DNA of 64,000 bases from Mactra quadrangularis (Eukaryota > Mollusca > Bivalvia > Venerida > Mactridae), in the NCBI GenBank assembly GCA_025267735.1, contig CM046305.1, positions 38,771,108-38,835,107 on the forward strand, written 5' to 3'. Shown here piece by piece: positions 34,436 through 47,761 of this stretch. The position numbers and the translations under genes were made by a program. The notes under the pieces were generated by a model. That model made no database searches, was not told the origin of the DNA, and saw only the letters and a list, made by a program, of their open reading frames with translations. Within the stretch, counting starts at the first letter, position 1. Each line of letters begins with the position of its first letter.

Positions 34436-34884
34436 TCACATACCTAAGTTATTTAGATAAACTCAAAGTATAATACTGACCTAACTTATCAAAGAACCAA
34501 TTCTAAATTTACATCTAATTAAGGCGGCAAAATTACTAACTGATGTCTTTGAAGACAAAGACTGAACTGACCAGAAAATGAGAGGGTTAAATACCTTAAC
34601 AGTTCAATGATTTCAATAAAACCAGATAGCTCTAATCAAATTGATTATTTAACATTTGAAATAATGTAGAGCAAGGGAGAAAACTGCAGTAAATCTTACC
34701 ACTAATTTTAACAAGACTGACAGATTTACCTCTCTTTTAGTTTTACAAACAGACTATTTAACAAAGTTTGACCCGGTTACATCTATTTTTTAAGAAACAT
34801 CAATTTCATTGCAGAATCCCGTTATTTCAGTATAACATTAAAGATTTGAGTCAATATAGGTTCATACTTTAGCCTTTTGTAGTT

Positions 34885-36790
34885 GATGTCAAACCAAGTT
34901 TGACCACAAACACATCTCATCTACAAATAAACCATGTTTGACCATAAACACATCTCATCCACCAATAAACCAAATTTGACCACAAACACATCTCATCTAC
35001 AAATAAACCAAGTTTGACCACAAACACTTCTCATCTACTAATAAACCAAGTTTGACCACAAACACACCTCATCCACCAATAAACCAAGTTTGACCACAAA
35101 CACATCTCATCCACCAATAAACCAAGTTTGACCACAAACACATCTCATCTACAAATAAACCAAGTTTGACCACAAACACATCTCATCCACCAATAAACCA
35201 AGTTTGACCACAAACACATCTCATCCACCAATAAACCAAGTTTGATTACAAACACATCTCATCCACCAAAAAACCAAGTTTGACCACAAACACATCTCAT
35301 CCACCAATAAACCAAGTTTGACCACAAACACATCTCATCTTCTAATAAACCAAGTTTGACCACAAGCACATCTCATCTTCTAATAAACCAAGTTTGACCA
35401 CAAACACATCTCATCCACCAATAAACCAAGTTTGACCACAAACACATCTCATCCACCAATAAACCAAGTTTGACCACAAACACATCTCATCCACCAATAA
35501 ACCAAGTTTGACCACAAACACATCTCATCTACCAATAAACTAAGTTTGACCACAAACACATCTCATCTACCAATAAACCAAGTTTGACCACAAACACATC
35601 CCATCTACCAATAAACCAAGTTTGACCACAAACACATCTCATCTACCAATAAACCAAGTTTGACCACAAACACATCTCATCCACCAATAAACCAAGTTTG
35701 ACCACAAACACATCTCATCTACAAATAAACCAAGTTTGACCACAAACATATCTCATCCACCAATAAACCACGTTTGACCACAAACACATCTCATCCACCA
35801 ATAAACCAAGTTTGACCACAAACACATCTCATCCACCAATAAACCAAGTTTGACCACAAACACATCTCATCCACCAATAAACCAAGTTTGACCACAAACA
35901 CATCTCATCCACCAATAAACCAAGTTTGACCACAAACACATCTCATCCACCAATAAACCAAGTTTGACCACAAACACATCTCATCTACCAATAAACCAAG
36001 TTTGACCACAAACACATCTCATCCACCAATAAACCAAGTTTGACCACAAACACATCTCATCTTCCAATAAACCAAGTTTGACCACAAACACATCTCATCC
36101 ACCAATAAACCAAGTTTGACCACAAACACATCTCATCCACCAATAAACCAAGTTTGACCACAAACACATCTCATCTACCAATAAACCAAGTTTGACCACA
36201 AACACATCTCATCCACCAATAAACCAAGTTTGACCACAAACACATCTCATCTTCCAATAAACCAAGTTTGACCACAAACATATCTCATCCACCAATAAAC
36301 CAAGTTTGACCACAAACACATCTCATCCACCAATAAACCAAGTTTGACCACAAACACATCTCATCCACCAATAAACCAAGTTTGACCACAAACACATCTC
36401 ATCTACCAGTAAACCAAGTTTGACCACAAACACATCTCATCCACCAAAAAACCAAGTTTGACCACAAACACATCTCATCCACCAATAAACCAAGTTTGAC
36501 CACAAACACATCTCATCTACCAATAAACCAAGTTTGACCACAAACACATCTCATCCACCAATAAACCAAGTTTGACCACAAACACATCTCATCTTCCAAT
36601 AAACCAAGTTTGACCACAAACATATCTCATCCACCAATAAACCAAGTTTGACCACAAACACATCTCATCCACCAATAAACCAAGTTTGACCACAAACACA
36701 TCTCATCCACCAATAAACCAAGTTTGACCACAAACACATCTCATCTACCAATAAACCAAGTTTGACCACAAACACATCTCATCCACCAAT
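34885..36790. repeat. 38 bp satellite, about 50 units
   Basis: Unit AAACCAAGTTTGACCACAAA plus CACATCTCATCCACCAAT. Most variation is in the last word (CCACC, CTACC, CTTCC) and occasional TATCTC. CTTCC-plus-TATCTC units at 36,251 and 36,593 are 342 bp apart (9 units), showing a higher-order period in the right part. Confidence 0.95.
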
Positions 36791-37140
36791 CCACTGAGGC
36801 TACTGCATAAAGATACATTGGTCAGTATTGACTACTTTCATAATGTGATTCTTCTCTCTGGTTGAAGCAGCTCGTAACCCTGAGAAGGGAGGCAATTTCA
36901 GGTGCTGACCCTTGCCCTAGGGGAGACTGGAGGCAACTGTGGTAGAGGGTAGCCTCACATTGCCACATCCACATTGGGATGCCTTAGATGGATACATTTT
37001 AAAGTCATGCATGCCCAGGGCTATAAGAACACAATATAACACTGCAAAACATAAAAATACAAAATTAAAATGCAGTTAATACAATTAACTCCATTAAGTA
37101 TCTTTACTTCATCACTTCAATTCTCAAATTTTCATTAAAG
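36791..37140. other. GC-richer unique sequence after the satellite
   Basis: 36,850-37,030 is less AT-rich than its surroundings, but frames on both strands are short and no splice-bounded exon is convincing. Confidence 0.4.
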
Positions 37141-37149
37141 CAAATTACT

Positions 37150-37238
37150 GCCCCGGGTGGTATTCCAACCCGTTCCTCTTTTGGGAAACGAGATTTGCAA
37201 CCCCAGCGCGCTACCAACTCGCTACAGACCGGATTTCA
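37150..37238 (-). mobile_element. tRNA-like SINE head fragment
   Basis: Minus strand: box A-like TAGCGAGTTGGTAGCGCGC and box B-like GGGTTGGAATACC in the same spacing as SINE family II. The body is not found beside it. Confidence 0.6.
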
Positions 37239-37513
37239 CAGATAAGTATGGCTATCAAATCATGGAGATGTAATTTTACAAGAAATCTTTGCGTAGAGAA
37301 ATTTAGAATGTAAGACTAATAAACACCTAGAACAAGGGTAAGTACTACATGGAGTTCAGAATGGAATCCAACCCCAGGAGGTTATACCCTTACAAAAAAA
37401 TTTAACAATAATGTTGCCAAACTTATTTTATAAATAATACAGTGTAAGTTAGTTAGTGAGTTGCACATATTGATCGTAGAGAAACTAGGTCATCATTTTG
37501 TTAACCCTTAATA

Positions 37514-37843
37514 ATGCGTTATATAAAAGGTTGCAATAGTTATGTTATATATATGTGTTATGGTTTTACACATAACTATTACAACCCCGATATTGTAATG
37601 TTAACAGTTTACAATTCCTTTATGTATTTCATCTTTGAATCGACAAGCTTTGTCATAGACAACAAGCAACAAGGTATTAAAGGCGGAGTCTATGGTGGAT
37701 TAAGAAGGTCGGTTATTAAAACATTAAGAGCGCCATCTAGCGAAATTCGATTACAGGCCAACAGAAGTCATTTTCTGAAAGTTATTGTATGGGAATTTAA
37801 GTCTATACTCATGGAAGTTTTTGCTACAATGTATCAGGTATGA
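37514..37843 (+). other. Open frame of unknown status (109 codons)
   Basis: Opens at ATG 37,514. The second half has a less biased composition (GIKGGVYGGLRRSVIKTLRA), and the frame meets a donor-like CAG|GTATGA near 37,837. No homologous family is recognised, the first half is aromatic and random-looking, and no duplicate is present to test constraint. I regard it as an unproven exon at best. Confidence 0.2.
37730..37742. promoter_or_regulatory. CTCF-like site GCGCCATCTAGCG
   Basis: Fits the reverse form of the CTCF core (GCGCCMYCTAGYG). Sequence match only. Confidence 0.3.
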
Positions 37844-38574
37844 TAATTATCATGACCAGTGTGTTGTCTGTTTTTATAGTACATGTAATTCATATAAATT
37901 GACTTTGTAAGTAAAAGACACAACAGAGCTAACGGGTGAAAACTGTACAACATTGTTATACAGTAATTAGAAAACTCGAAGCCATCGTTAGACGTACCAG
38001 CCTGATACCTCCAAGGAGGCATAACACTTATTGTACACCCACTGAAATAATCCATTTGATGTGCTGGAACCCATAATATGTTAATTGATATGGGAAAGTT
38101 ACATTTTGATACCCTATACTAGTATCTGTAACCTTAAATGACATTTAAATCAAATTAAAAATATCCGATTAGCATAAACAAAGTTCATTGCTTAGAAAAG
38201 TTATGGCGGTGCTTTACTGAGTTTAAGACAATGCACATCAGGCAAACAAAATCACTAAGTGTACAAAACAATAGATGGTGTCAATCACAAACCAAATCTT
38301 CGTATTACTACAATAAACCAACAACATTTACAACAGAAAAGATCAGTTATATACTACTTTTCTAGTAAATAGTTCAAATTGACCGTAAATATATATTTGA
38401 CTTGGTTGTTTTGTGATAAATGATAATTTGTTATGTGATTAAGCACCCCAAAATATTGATCAAGCATATATAATGTAGTGCAATAAATGGTTATTATGTT
38501 TAATTATGAACCTGATACATGGGAGATAACCCAAACTTATGTCCCTTCACAGTATGGTTGATATATGTCCCATT
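37844..38574. other. Intergenic, nothing recognised
   Basis: AT-rich. A minus-strand stretch around 37,960-38,050 has exon-like composition, but no confirmed borders. Confidence 0.45.
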
Positions 38575-38628
38575 AAGACCCTACGTAACAGAAAACTGTC
38601 CAAATGATAAAAAGTTACGTAGGGTCTT
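38575..38628. mobile_element. 54 bp perfect-stem hairpin, possible mini-MITE
   Basis: AAGACCCTACGTAAC pairs exactly with GTTACGTAGGGTCTT around a 24 bp loop. No clear target duplication, so it could also be a structured RNA or a chance palindrome. Confidence 0.6.
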
Positions 38629-38689
38629 TCATTTAGGACTAGTTATTTCATATGGCCCCAAATGTAACCCATCATAAATTCATAGTCCA

Positions 38690-38830
38690 AACTATGATTC
38701 AAACCCACCACCTGTTGAGTCATAAGCCAACACTCGACCATGTCGCCATAAAAGCTAGCTTGATGGCATGAGAGAACAGGTGCCATATCATACCTCTGCT
38801 ATAGTAAGGAGGGGTAACAATAGCGAGTCG
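38690..38830 (-). mobile_element. SINE family III, minus strand
   Basis: Minus strand reads AGCAGAGGTATGATATGGCA, then CAAGCTAGCTTTTATGGCGA, then GTGGTGGGTTTGAATC, the same blocks as the dimer at 19,736-20,128. Confidence 0.75.
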
Positions 38831-39489
38831 GACTCACTATTTCTCAAAAAAGAGACTTTGACACATTCAAATTTAGAAAGCATAGTGGTTTGTACAGTTT
38901 ATTGTGTCTTTTATGCATGCTATAGCTTGACAACTTCATGTTTGTAAAACAGCTTTATAGTCTACTGTTGATGAATATATCTTCATATAGTGGCTTTAAG
39001 CCGATGACGACATCATCTCATTATCTGCAGAGAAGTTATAAGAGTGCAAAAATTATGCAGTTATCATTGATATCAAGGCGACACAAAACCTTCTTTCCTC
39101 TGCATTTATCAAGTTTGTTGAATATTTTTAAGACCACGGCTCTTCATTAAATACAAATACCATTTATCATGATTAAGATATTATGTAAATGTACATATCA
39201 ACACGATATAGGGAGAGAAATCAATTCACGATAAACCTATGTCTAGCTGTTTCGATAATTTCGAATAAATAATCAACTTTAGTTTAATAATCCATTACTT
39301 TTCACTTTTTACCCTGATCAATACTAATTTTGTAGCACATATATACGAGTAAATTCACAAGTACTTCCGTATATATTAATTATATCAGCAGGTGATAACA
39401 ACAGCAACAAAAACAAATAACGACAAAATTATAACTGATTATATCAAAAACAACTAATTAACAATACAAATACATGCTATATATTGGTT
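38831..39489. other. Intergenic, nothing recognised
   Basis: AT-rich sequence left of unit A. Not repeated before units B or C. Confidence 0.5.
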
Positions 39490-40315
39490 ATAGTATCAGT
39501 AAAATGTGATTTGACGCACCGTTCCATTGTTACCGGTATAAGTATAATGTGATATGACGTAACCTTCTATTGGTACCTGTATCAGTATAAAGTTATATGA
39601 CGTACCCTTTCATTGGTACCGGTATCAGTTTAATGTTATATGACGTACCCTTCCATTGGTACCGGTATCAGTTAAATGTTATATGACGTAACCTTTCATT
39701 GTTATCGGTATCAGTTTAATGTTATATGACGTACCCTTTCATTGGTACCTGTATCAGTATTAAGTTATATGACGTACCCTTTCCTTAGTACCGGTATCAG
39801 TTTAATGTTATATGACGTAACCTTTCATTGTTATCGGTATCAGTTTAATGTTATATGACGTACCCTTTCATTGGTACCGGTATCAGTTTAATGTTATATG
39901 ACGCACCCTTTCATTGGTACAGGTATCAGTTTAATGTTATTTGACGTACCCTTTCATTGGTACTGGTATCAGTTTAATGTTATATGACGTACCCTTTCAT
40001 TGGTACAGGTATCATTATAATGTTATATGACGTACCCTTTCATTGGTACAGGTATCATTATAATGTTATATGACGTACCCTTTCATTGGTACAGGTATCA
40101 ATATAATGTTTTATGACGTACCATTTTATTTCTACCGGTATCTGTATAAGGTAATATGCAAACCCTTTCATGGGTATTCGTATCTGTATAATGCGGTATG
40201 ACGTACCATTTTGTTGCTACCGGTATCTGTATAATGCGATATGGCGTAACGTTCCATTTGTTCCAGTATCAGTATACTAGGATATGACGTACCGTTTTAT
40301 TGATACCGTTATCGT
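39490..40315. repeat. 43 bp satellite at the start of unit A
   Basis: About 19 units of TTATATGACGTACCCTTTCA then TTGGTACCGGTATCAGTTTAATG. Centre units are near-identical and the edges degenerate. The ATGACGTA core resembles a CRE/AP-1-type site; this is sequence similarity only. Confidence 0.95.
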
Positions 40316-40795
40316 ACTGGTTCGTTACTTACGGTAACAAACCCTATATATAACCCTGACTATTGAAATAAACGGAAAACAAAAACAAACTAAATCAAGC
40401 AAAACTTATTTATCACATTTATCAATGAATCATACCACGTTCTTGTCATTAGTGAATTCCTAAGCGTATATCCGTCTAGACTTGTTATTTGTTAACACTT
40501 TCAGAATACCCATGGTAATCCTAAGATATGTCATTGATTAAAAATATTTACTTAATCATTTCTATACAGCTTTATGAATATTGCGACTTTGTCAAGCATT
40601 ATACTCATTTTCGACAGCTAAATGATTGACCTGGTCTAATTTTTCACAGTTTGTTACTTTACGAAAATACTACTTGTACTTGAAAAAAAAGCTTTCGAGA
40701 AATTATTTGTCATTGCTTCGAAAGGAAAATTGCAACAATTGACTTGATAATTTCACCAGTGTTTGTAGAGTATTTCAATAATATTGACTCAATCC

Positions 40796-41075
40796 ATAGG
40801 CAGTTCCAGCGGGGGTCAGGGGGGTCCGGACCCCCCCCTAGAATTTGGAAAATGTACCTGTTCATTAGTGTATTTCTTGCCTGTAAGTCATTTTAAGTGG
40901 TATGAAGTAATTTTTCTCGGTGTTTAACATAGATTTAATGATTATCTAGCCTTTATTATCAATAAGTTTCATTTTTCTGCAAAATGTGTATAATGTGGTT
41001 GTGGTTCGAGGTTCGGACCCCCTAGAAAAGTTTGGACCCCCCCTAGAAATAATCCTGCACCCGCCCCTGCAATCC
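40796..41075. mobile_element. Non-autonomous hAT-like fragment (unit A)
   Basis: Left end GGCAGTTCCAGCGGGGGTCA with a G/C mirror (GGGGGGTCCGGACCCCCC). The right end on the complementary strand is CAGGGGCGGGTGCAGGATTA followed by CTAGGGGGGGTCC, the layout of widespread short hAT elements. CAATCC lies at both flanks, but an exact 8 bp duplication is not certain. Unit B carries it at 53,484-53,762. Confidence 0.6.
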
Positions 41076-41619
41076 TACTATACAATATAACATTGATCTT
41101 AGGAAGGCAAATCCAGGAGAAGAAAAACATTTCTACGGGAAGGTCATTATATTCAAGAAAAAAACAAAACGATTCCACGTGCGTGAAACAAAAACAATTT
41201 AAATAAACTCACCAAAAACAATTCCATGGAAGTGAGAAAACAAACAAATATAAATTCTAGGAAAAACACTTAGCTAGAATTGTTTTTGAAAACCAACCAG
41301 CACGTTGACTGATGTCCTGACAATATTTGAGGATATAAATCATCTATGTATGTTTTTTAAGACAACTTTGGTGTCAAAATCCAATTCACATAGGAAAATA
41401 TTCGTGTTGAAAGCTTTCCATTAAACATAAATAATACGTTTACTAATCGACCCAAAAATGAAGCTAGACAAAAGATAGAAAAAGACGTATATTTGTCAAG
41501 ATTTACGATGTATACAATACAACGTATGTATTATTTATTTAAATTTTTAAGAAGTTTGTTTTCAGTTTTTATTTTGTTAATTTTACAACATAGACTTACT
41601 AGCTTTATTGAACAGTTTT
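41076..41619. other. Intergenic part of unit A
   Basis: AT-rich, conserved in unit B, no coding frame. Confidence 0.5.
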
Positions 41620-43022
41620 CTAGATCAGTAATAGCGGAACCAATTACTTCTCTCTATTAGGAGAAAGGACACCATTGTTGATATAAGCTAGATCAGTCAT
41701 AGCGGAACCAACTACTTCTCTCTATTAGAAGAAAGTACATCATTGTTGATATAAGCTAGATCAGTCATAGAGGAACCAACTACTTCTCTCTATTAGGAGA
41801 AATGACATCATTGTTGATATAAGCTAGATCAGTCATAGCGGAACCAACTACTTCTCTCTGTTAGGAGAAAGGACACCATTGTTGGTATAAGCTAGATCAG
41901 TCATAGCGGAACCAACTACTTCTCTCTGTTAGGAGAAAGGACAACATTGTTGGTATAAGCTAGATCAGTCATAGCGGAACCAACTACTTCTCTCTGTTAG
42001 GAGAAAGGACACCATTGTTGATATAAGCTAGATCAGTCATAGCGGAACCAACTTCTTCTCTCTATTAGGAGAAAGGACACATTATTGTTGATATAAACTA
42101 GATCAGTCATAGCGGAACCATTGTTGATATAAGCTAGATCAGTCATAGCAGAACCATTGTTGGATAAGTTAGATCAGTCATAGCGGAACCATTGTTGATA
42201 TAAGTTACATCAGTCATAGCGGAACCAACTACTTCTCCCTATTAGGAGAAAGGACATCATTGTTGATATAAGCTAGATCAGTCATAGCGGAACCAACTAC
42301 TTCTCTCTATTATAAGAAAGAACATCACTGTTGATATAAGCTAGATCAGTCATAGCGGAACCAACTACTTCTCTCTTTTAGTAGAAAGGACATCATTGTT
42401 GATATAAGCTAGATCAGTCATAGCTGAACCAACTACTTCTCCTCATTAGGAGAAAGGACATCATTGTTGATATAAGCTAGATCAGTCATAGCGGAACCAA
42501 CTACTTCTCTCTTTTAGTAGAAAGGACATCATTGTTGATATAAGCTAGATCAGTCATAGCGGAACCAACTACTTCTCTCTGTTAGGAGAAAGGACACCAT
42601 TGTTGATATAAGTTAGATCAGTCATAGCGGAACCAACTACTTCTTTCTATTAGGAGAAAGGACAACATTGTTGGTATAAGTTAGATCAGTCATAGCGGAA
42701 CCAACTACTTCTCTCGATTAGGAGAAAGGACATCATTGTTGATATAAGCTAGATCAGTCATAGCGGAACCATCTACTTCTTTTTATTAGGAGAAAGGACA
42801 TTATTGTTGATATAAGCTGGATCAATCAAAGCGGAACCAACTACTTCTTTCTATTAAGAGAAAGGACAACATTGTTGATATAAGTTAGATCAGTCATAGC
42901 GGAACCAACTACTTCTTTCTATTAGGAGAAAGGACAACATTGTTGATATAAGCTAGATCAGTCATAGCGGAACCAAGTTCTTCTGTCTATTAGGAGAAAG
43001 GTCAACATTGTTGATATAAGTA
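41620..43022. repeat. 68 bp satellite, about 20 units (unit A only)
   Basis: Unit GCTAGATCAGTCATAGCGGA plus ACCAACTACTTCTCTCTATT plus AGGAGAAAGGACATCATTGT plus TGATATAA. Shortened units occur near 42,100-42,200. Unit B keeps a single unit at the same place (54,311-54,374). Confidence 0.95.
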
Positions 43023-43164
43023 CAGAAGTGCAGTATTTGTTGTTGTGAAGAATCAAAGCAAGGCGGATAGATCAGAGCGCGTGCGGGAAACACTCAAAAC
43101 TATTGACGGGCCAACAATTTACTCAGAAAACAGTTAAAAATTTCGAATACACTTATATATATAA

Positions 43165-43385
43165 GCAATCAGTAGCCTATTCAATTACCCTAAACGTTCC
43201 AAAAATACATTTGGAACTCCTCGGCCTACAGGCTACAGGTATTAAAATAAAATAAACAATATACATGTATAACATGTAATATAGTTAAAGTTGGTCTGTT
43301 ATAATTCATTACACATAGAACATATATCTTTATCGACATGCAGCCGGCACGGTTCCGAATCAAAAACACTATACATACATGTCAG
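43165..43385. mobile_element. MITE fragments
   Basis: GTAGCCTATTCAATTACCCT (43,183) matches the left end of the 47,762 element, and GCAGCCGGCACGGTTCCGAA (43,341) matches the 30,601 family. Both are truncated. The region is absent from unit B. Confidence 0.6.
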
Positions 43386-44589
43386 ATAAATAACTAAATA
43401 CTGATTGTTTTTAACAAAGTTTAAATACAGATGAGTTAAATGATTTTATTTCACATATTTATACATGCACGCGTTTGCTAAGGCTTTGCTCTTTCGACAC
43501 CAACATCAACGGGCGTAGGAATAATGACTTGCATACGGAGAATAGTATTGTAGCCTATCTCATGTAGAATTGTCAAGCTGAATATTTACTTTATCATTAT
43601 GTCACTGATATTTAAAACAGGATATTAAAACTAAAAAAAACTAAGAGCAAAACTTATTTCTTTGATGAGGGACACTGTGAGCTGAAAACCTTCATTTTAC
43701 AAACTTATACATTTAAGTTACTTCAAATACAAATAAATCATACATGTTATATATTTAAAATATAAGGCAGTGAAATCCAGATTCTCACACAATACTGAAT
43801 GAATCAGACATGATGAATATTTATGAAGCATTCATCTGACTGAAAGTACAATGAGATATGTTGATTCTAAACACATGACACCGTATTTAAGTAATTCGGC
43901 AATATATCTCAATATAACTTTTTTCAAATCAATATAAACATAGTAGTGATATATTTCGTCATATCCCAGATTTTTTTGTGACAAGTCTGTAAATGATATA
44001 TTGCGTATTCTTCACTAGTCCGTGTGAGCAGACATAATATATCATGAAAATCTGATGTCGTCCATTTACAATTCCTTTTGCTTGATTACACTCAATTTCC
44101 CCACCATCAACCATTACTATGAAGTGAATCAGTCTACTGTAAAGGCAGCAAGTTTGTAACGGTATACAAATAAATCATACATGTTATCTATTAGAATATT
44201 CAAGACGTAAAATCCTTATTTTCACACAAAATCTAACAATGAATACTGATTTATTCAGACATGATCAATATTTATGATGCATTCATCTGCCTGGAAATAC
44301 AATGTAATATGTATTTACCAGGTTTATTGAGGACACTTGACGCAAGACAAAGTTATATTGTAAACAAGGAAGTCACGTGTAGATTGTAACGATTGAAGTC
44401 TGAACACCATTGAGACCATTTGAACATTTCAGAGTTTCACATGTTTTCATTTCTGAAAGGAATTGCAAGGCAAAAGGTTTAACTTCTTTTTTTCCTGATT
44501 TTATTATGCAATATAACACAATATATACACAATTATGCTGTTGTGGTTGCAACAGACAAATTGATATATTTTTATATTATTTTCTCTAA
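43386..44589. other. Intergenic part of unit A
   Basis: AT-rich, collinear with 54.38-55.9 kb in unit B, no supported gene. It contains an internal repeat: ACATGTTAT(A/C)TATT..TTCACACAA..GAATGA..CAGACATGAT blocks near 43,745 and 44,180. Confidence 0.5.
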
Positions 44590-44890
44590 ATATTTGGATG
44601 TTTTCTAACTTGACCCTTACGGGCCAGGTTAGCTAAAATAGATAAGTGTTAAAATACTCGTTCACTGATGAGAAAGATAAAAGTGATTATTTTTGCACAA
44701 CATTAGTATAATTCAATTACAAAGATACACTAATCACCTCACAATATAAAAAATAACCCAAAATGCTAGTGTTAGAAATGCGTAATGTCAACAAGTACGA
44801 CGTATAACAAAACATATATAAATATATATTATAAATAGCGTCGTGTTTTTCTCGGTATCCTACTTTTGTTTTCGAAAACGTATGTCACGT
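44590..44890. repeat. Dispersed repeat, inverted relative to 18.24-18.53 kb
   Basis: Begins with CTAACTTGACCC..GGGCCAGGTTAG, a short inverted repeat. Also present in unit B (about 55,900-56,170). Confidence 0.6.
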
Positions 44891-45456
44891 TTTAATTAGT
44901 TCAGTTTTTACGAGTAATTATTGACAATGTTATTTGTATATATGTGATTTCTTATTTACTTTACATTGCTTTAATGACTTAACTTACTTCTGTACGTTAG
45001 CCCAGTTATTTTCCTGTATATACCTTTTATGGTTGATTAGCATTCATATATTGTCTATTTGTTTGGAATTAAAGTTTCCAGAATCAGAGATCGGAGAACA
45101 ATGTAATAACTAACTAACATTTATTAGAGCTACGTGCAAAGTAAAACTGAAAAAAGTGATTTGTTCTGCAGAATAATCAATAGTTCTTCTGTAACTCATA
45201 AGTTCTGGTGCTCTGAAACATTACTGCTTTGAATAACATCCTATTTCATATTATTTTGTCAATTTTGTAAATGTCTAACCTTATTATTAGTTAAGTATAT
45301 GTTTGTCACATTATTTGTACCTAATATGTATGTCACTTTAATATTATATCAAAAATGTATAATTCTATGTCTATGTATAAATCATCATAGGGTGGAAATA
45401 AAGAGTATATATATTAATATTGGCGGTTATATATTTATGACATGAGTAGATTTGTC

Positions 45457-45543
45457 CATAAACGCGCACATGATCGTCATACATGACTTTTTTGTATCAC
45501 AGTTCGTCTGAACTGTAATATGACGATCATGAGTGCATTTATA
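45457..45543. repeat. Hairpin element (unit A)
   Basis: CATGATCGTCATA faces TATGACGATCATG, with an inner CAGTTC..GAACTG stem. Unit B copy at 56,476-56,551 pairs over a longer arm (ATAAATGCACTCATGATCGT), so A has decayed. Confidence 0.7.
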
Positions 45544-45575
45544 GCATTGTTTTAGATACATAAAACTATTTATAT

Positions 45576-45815
45576 ATGCTGATTTTGTACACCAGACATG
45601 ATAATAGTGTTTTTATTAATGCAGGAAGATATATATATATATTTGGATGTAAGGAAGTCAGATCTAACATAATGCAATGTTGCTTCATCGTGAATAAATT
45701 TGTTATCTCACAATATGTGAACAATATGTCCTCAATTATTTATGTTAGCCTGCTCACCTCACTAGCTTTTAATGTCTATTTTCTACACCAGCACTTGATT
45801 ATAACTTATCTATAA
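45576..45815 (+). other. Open frame kept in both units, unknown
   Basis: 79 codons, matched without indels by 56,585-56,863 in unit B. By eye about six synonymous and about eight replacement differences. The protein (for example NIMQCCFIVNKFVISQYVNN) has no recognised domain and no clear promoter or splice context. The ratio does not show strong constraint, so it may be chance. Confidence 0.2.
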
Positions 45816-47408
45816 AGAAAACATAAAAAATCGACATCATTTTCGATTTTATAAAAACTATAATATTAATGTGACTCAATTGAATATCGAACCCAGACCC
45901 CAGGGTCAAATTACTGTTACATTTAGATCAGTACCAGTCTAAAGATATTGCAGTGAGAAGTATATTCTTTCATTTAAAAGAACATCAACACGATATTACA
46001 TGTATATACTTTATTATTCTATGGCATGACAAACGTTGCAATATTCTAAACCGAAAAGATTATGTGTGCTAAAAAATTTGCTGGGTAATAATAAATTGTG
46101 TTACAAAAAAAATATTGTTTTGCATTAAACAATATATACTACAGGTTACTGAAATACCTGGCTTAATATACAAAAAAAAACTATAATACAGTATTTAATA
46201 ATAACATTACAAGGGGTATTTTATAAATGTTCTACACATTAACATGTGCATCTTAAGCATGGTTAGTTAAACGTTACAAGTGAATATCTAATTGCAGTGA
46301 GAACAAAAAGCTTTAAAAACTTACATCCTGTTTTGTTAATTATAGAGTTTGCATCCATACGCTTAAAGTCTTGTTCTCTATTGAAGAGAGGTGGATAGAA
46401 CAAAAACACAAATAAACGATAGTCTCCGCAACAACGTTTTTAGGGTTTAGAGCAAAACGGTTCAATCCAAATGTCCTCGTTAAATCCAAGACAACTTATT
46501 CTTCAAATCTATACAATAATAGTGTGTGAACATTGCAAACGTCTTATTTCGTCTGAAAATTCGGTATATATAGACAGTTTGGTATGAAGCGTTTTGTTGC
46601 AGATCCCTTAAAATGTTCAAAATATACACAAATGGTTTCATACAAAGATATACTGGACGAAATAAACTGATTGTCACGATTTAAGGTTTTAAACTATTTG
46701 ACTTGAACACTTGATCTTTCCTACTACATTTACATCTGAGGTCGACCACATTAGGCAATACCATACCGGAATTTTGTTAAGCGTCCGCGTGCGCGTAGGT
46801 TTTAGAGTCCTCAATCCGAAATAAAACAAAAATGTTGGTGAAATTTTCTTAAATATTCTGTTGTTCCGGGTGTCGATAACTGATTTGTCTCAGGAAATAC
46901 AGATAGTTCCGTGTTTCTGTGTATTTGATTAATGAGAATGTGCATGTGTATGATGTATATACTTTTTTTATAGAATAACTTAATAATCATTCATTTACTA
47001 CCGAATACTTATTTGTGTGAATACAAGCTTGAAAGACATGTGTTTTCGTTTTCGGTTTGTGTGTTTTTGTGAATAGGTATCTTAGTATGTCAAACTTGAG
47101 TTGACGCCTAACGAAATTTCAATTTGGCATGACCTTATTTACTGGAAGTCTTTCCGATGACATATGAGAGGACTGCTTACAGGACAATAGTACAATAGAT
47201 ATATAGTAGTTAATATTACTGTTATTCGTTCAAAACACTTTTGAACTCCAATAACCAAAATCAAAAATAGCTTATAATTTTTTTAATAATATGCCGTCTT
47301 CAGATGTAAAAATGGTAGGATTGATTGAGTACTTGAGTCTAATTGAAGTCTTTGAGCAAACGTCATTTGCTATACCATGTATCGTCCGGATGGAACTGGT
47401 TGTTCACC
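45816..47408. other. Intergenic part of unit A
   Basis: Collinear with 56.86-58.03 kb in unit B. Frames here differ by indels between units. No gene supported. Confidence 0.5.
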
Positions 47409-47420
47409 TTACAACTATTA

Positions 47421-47631
47421 TTTATTTATTGGAGTTAACGCCGTATCAACACAATTAGGTCATTTCACGGCGTCCAGCGCACCTAACCTAGCTTTCCTGG
47501 ACCATTGTCTATAACCAGTACTCACCTACCCTTCCACAAGACCGGAAACTTCTCCATATTATCTAATCAATGAAGGAAAATCGACATTTTTGTCAAATTT
47601 TCATGGAAGGGTATAACCTCCCCGGATGGGA
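47421..47631 (-). mobile_element. SINE family II, 5'-truncated, unit A only
   Basis: Flanked by the 12 bp direct repeat TTACAACTATTA (47,409-47,420 and 47,632-47,643). The uninterrupted site is in unit B near 58,095 (with differences). The tail ACTCCAATAAATAAAT is at the left; homology stops in the body before the tRNA head, the usual outcome of incomplete reverse transcription. Confidence 0.9.
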
Positions 47632-47761
47632 TTACAACTATTAACTTTTAACATAATTAATGATTTAAAACAATCTCAATGTAAGACAATATACTTTACA
47701 AGGTAAGTAACTACAACTACTGCAGCTATCCCAATGATCGCATCAAAGTCTTATTTTCCAC

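Noticed and set aside
33128..36790. CRISPR-like regular array
   Set aside because: There are no unique spacers between repeats, the units are contiguous, and the DNA is clearly animal.
37834..38055. Minus-strand frame with MPPWRYQAGTSNDGFEFSN near a TTATTTCAG acceptor
   Set aside because: Exon-like composition, but frame and borders conflict and there is no duplicate or family to support it.
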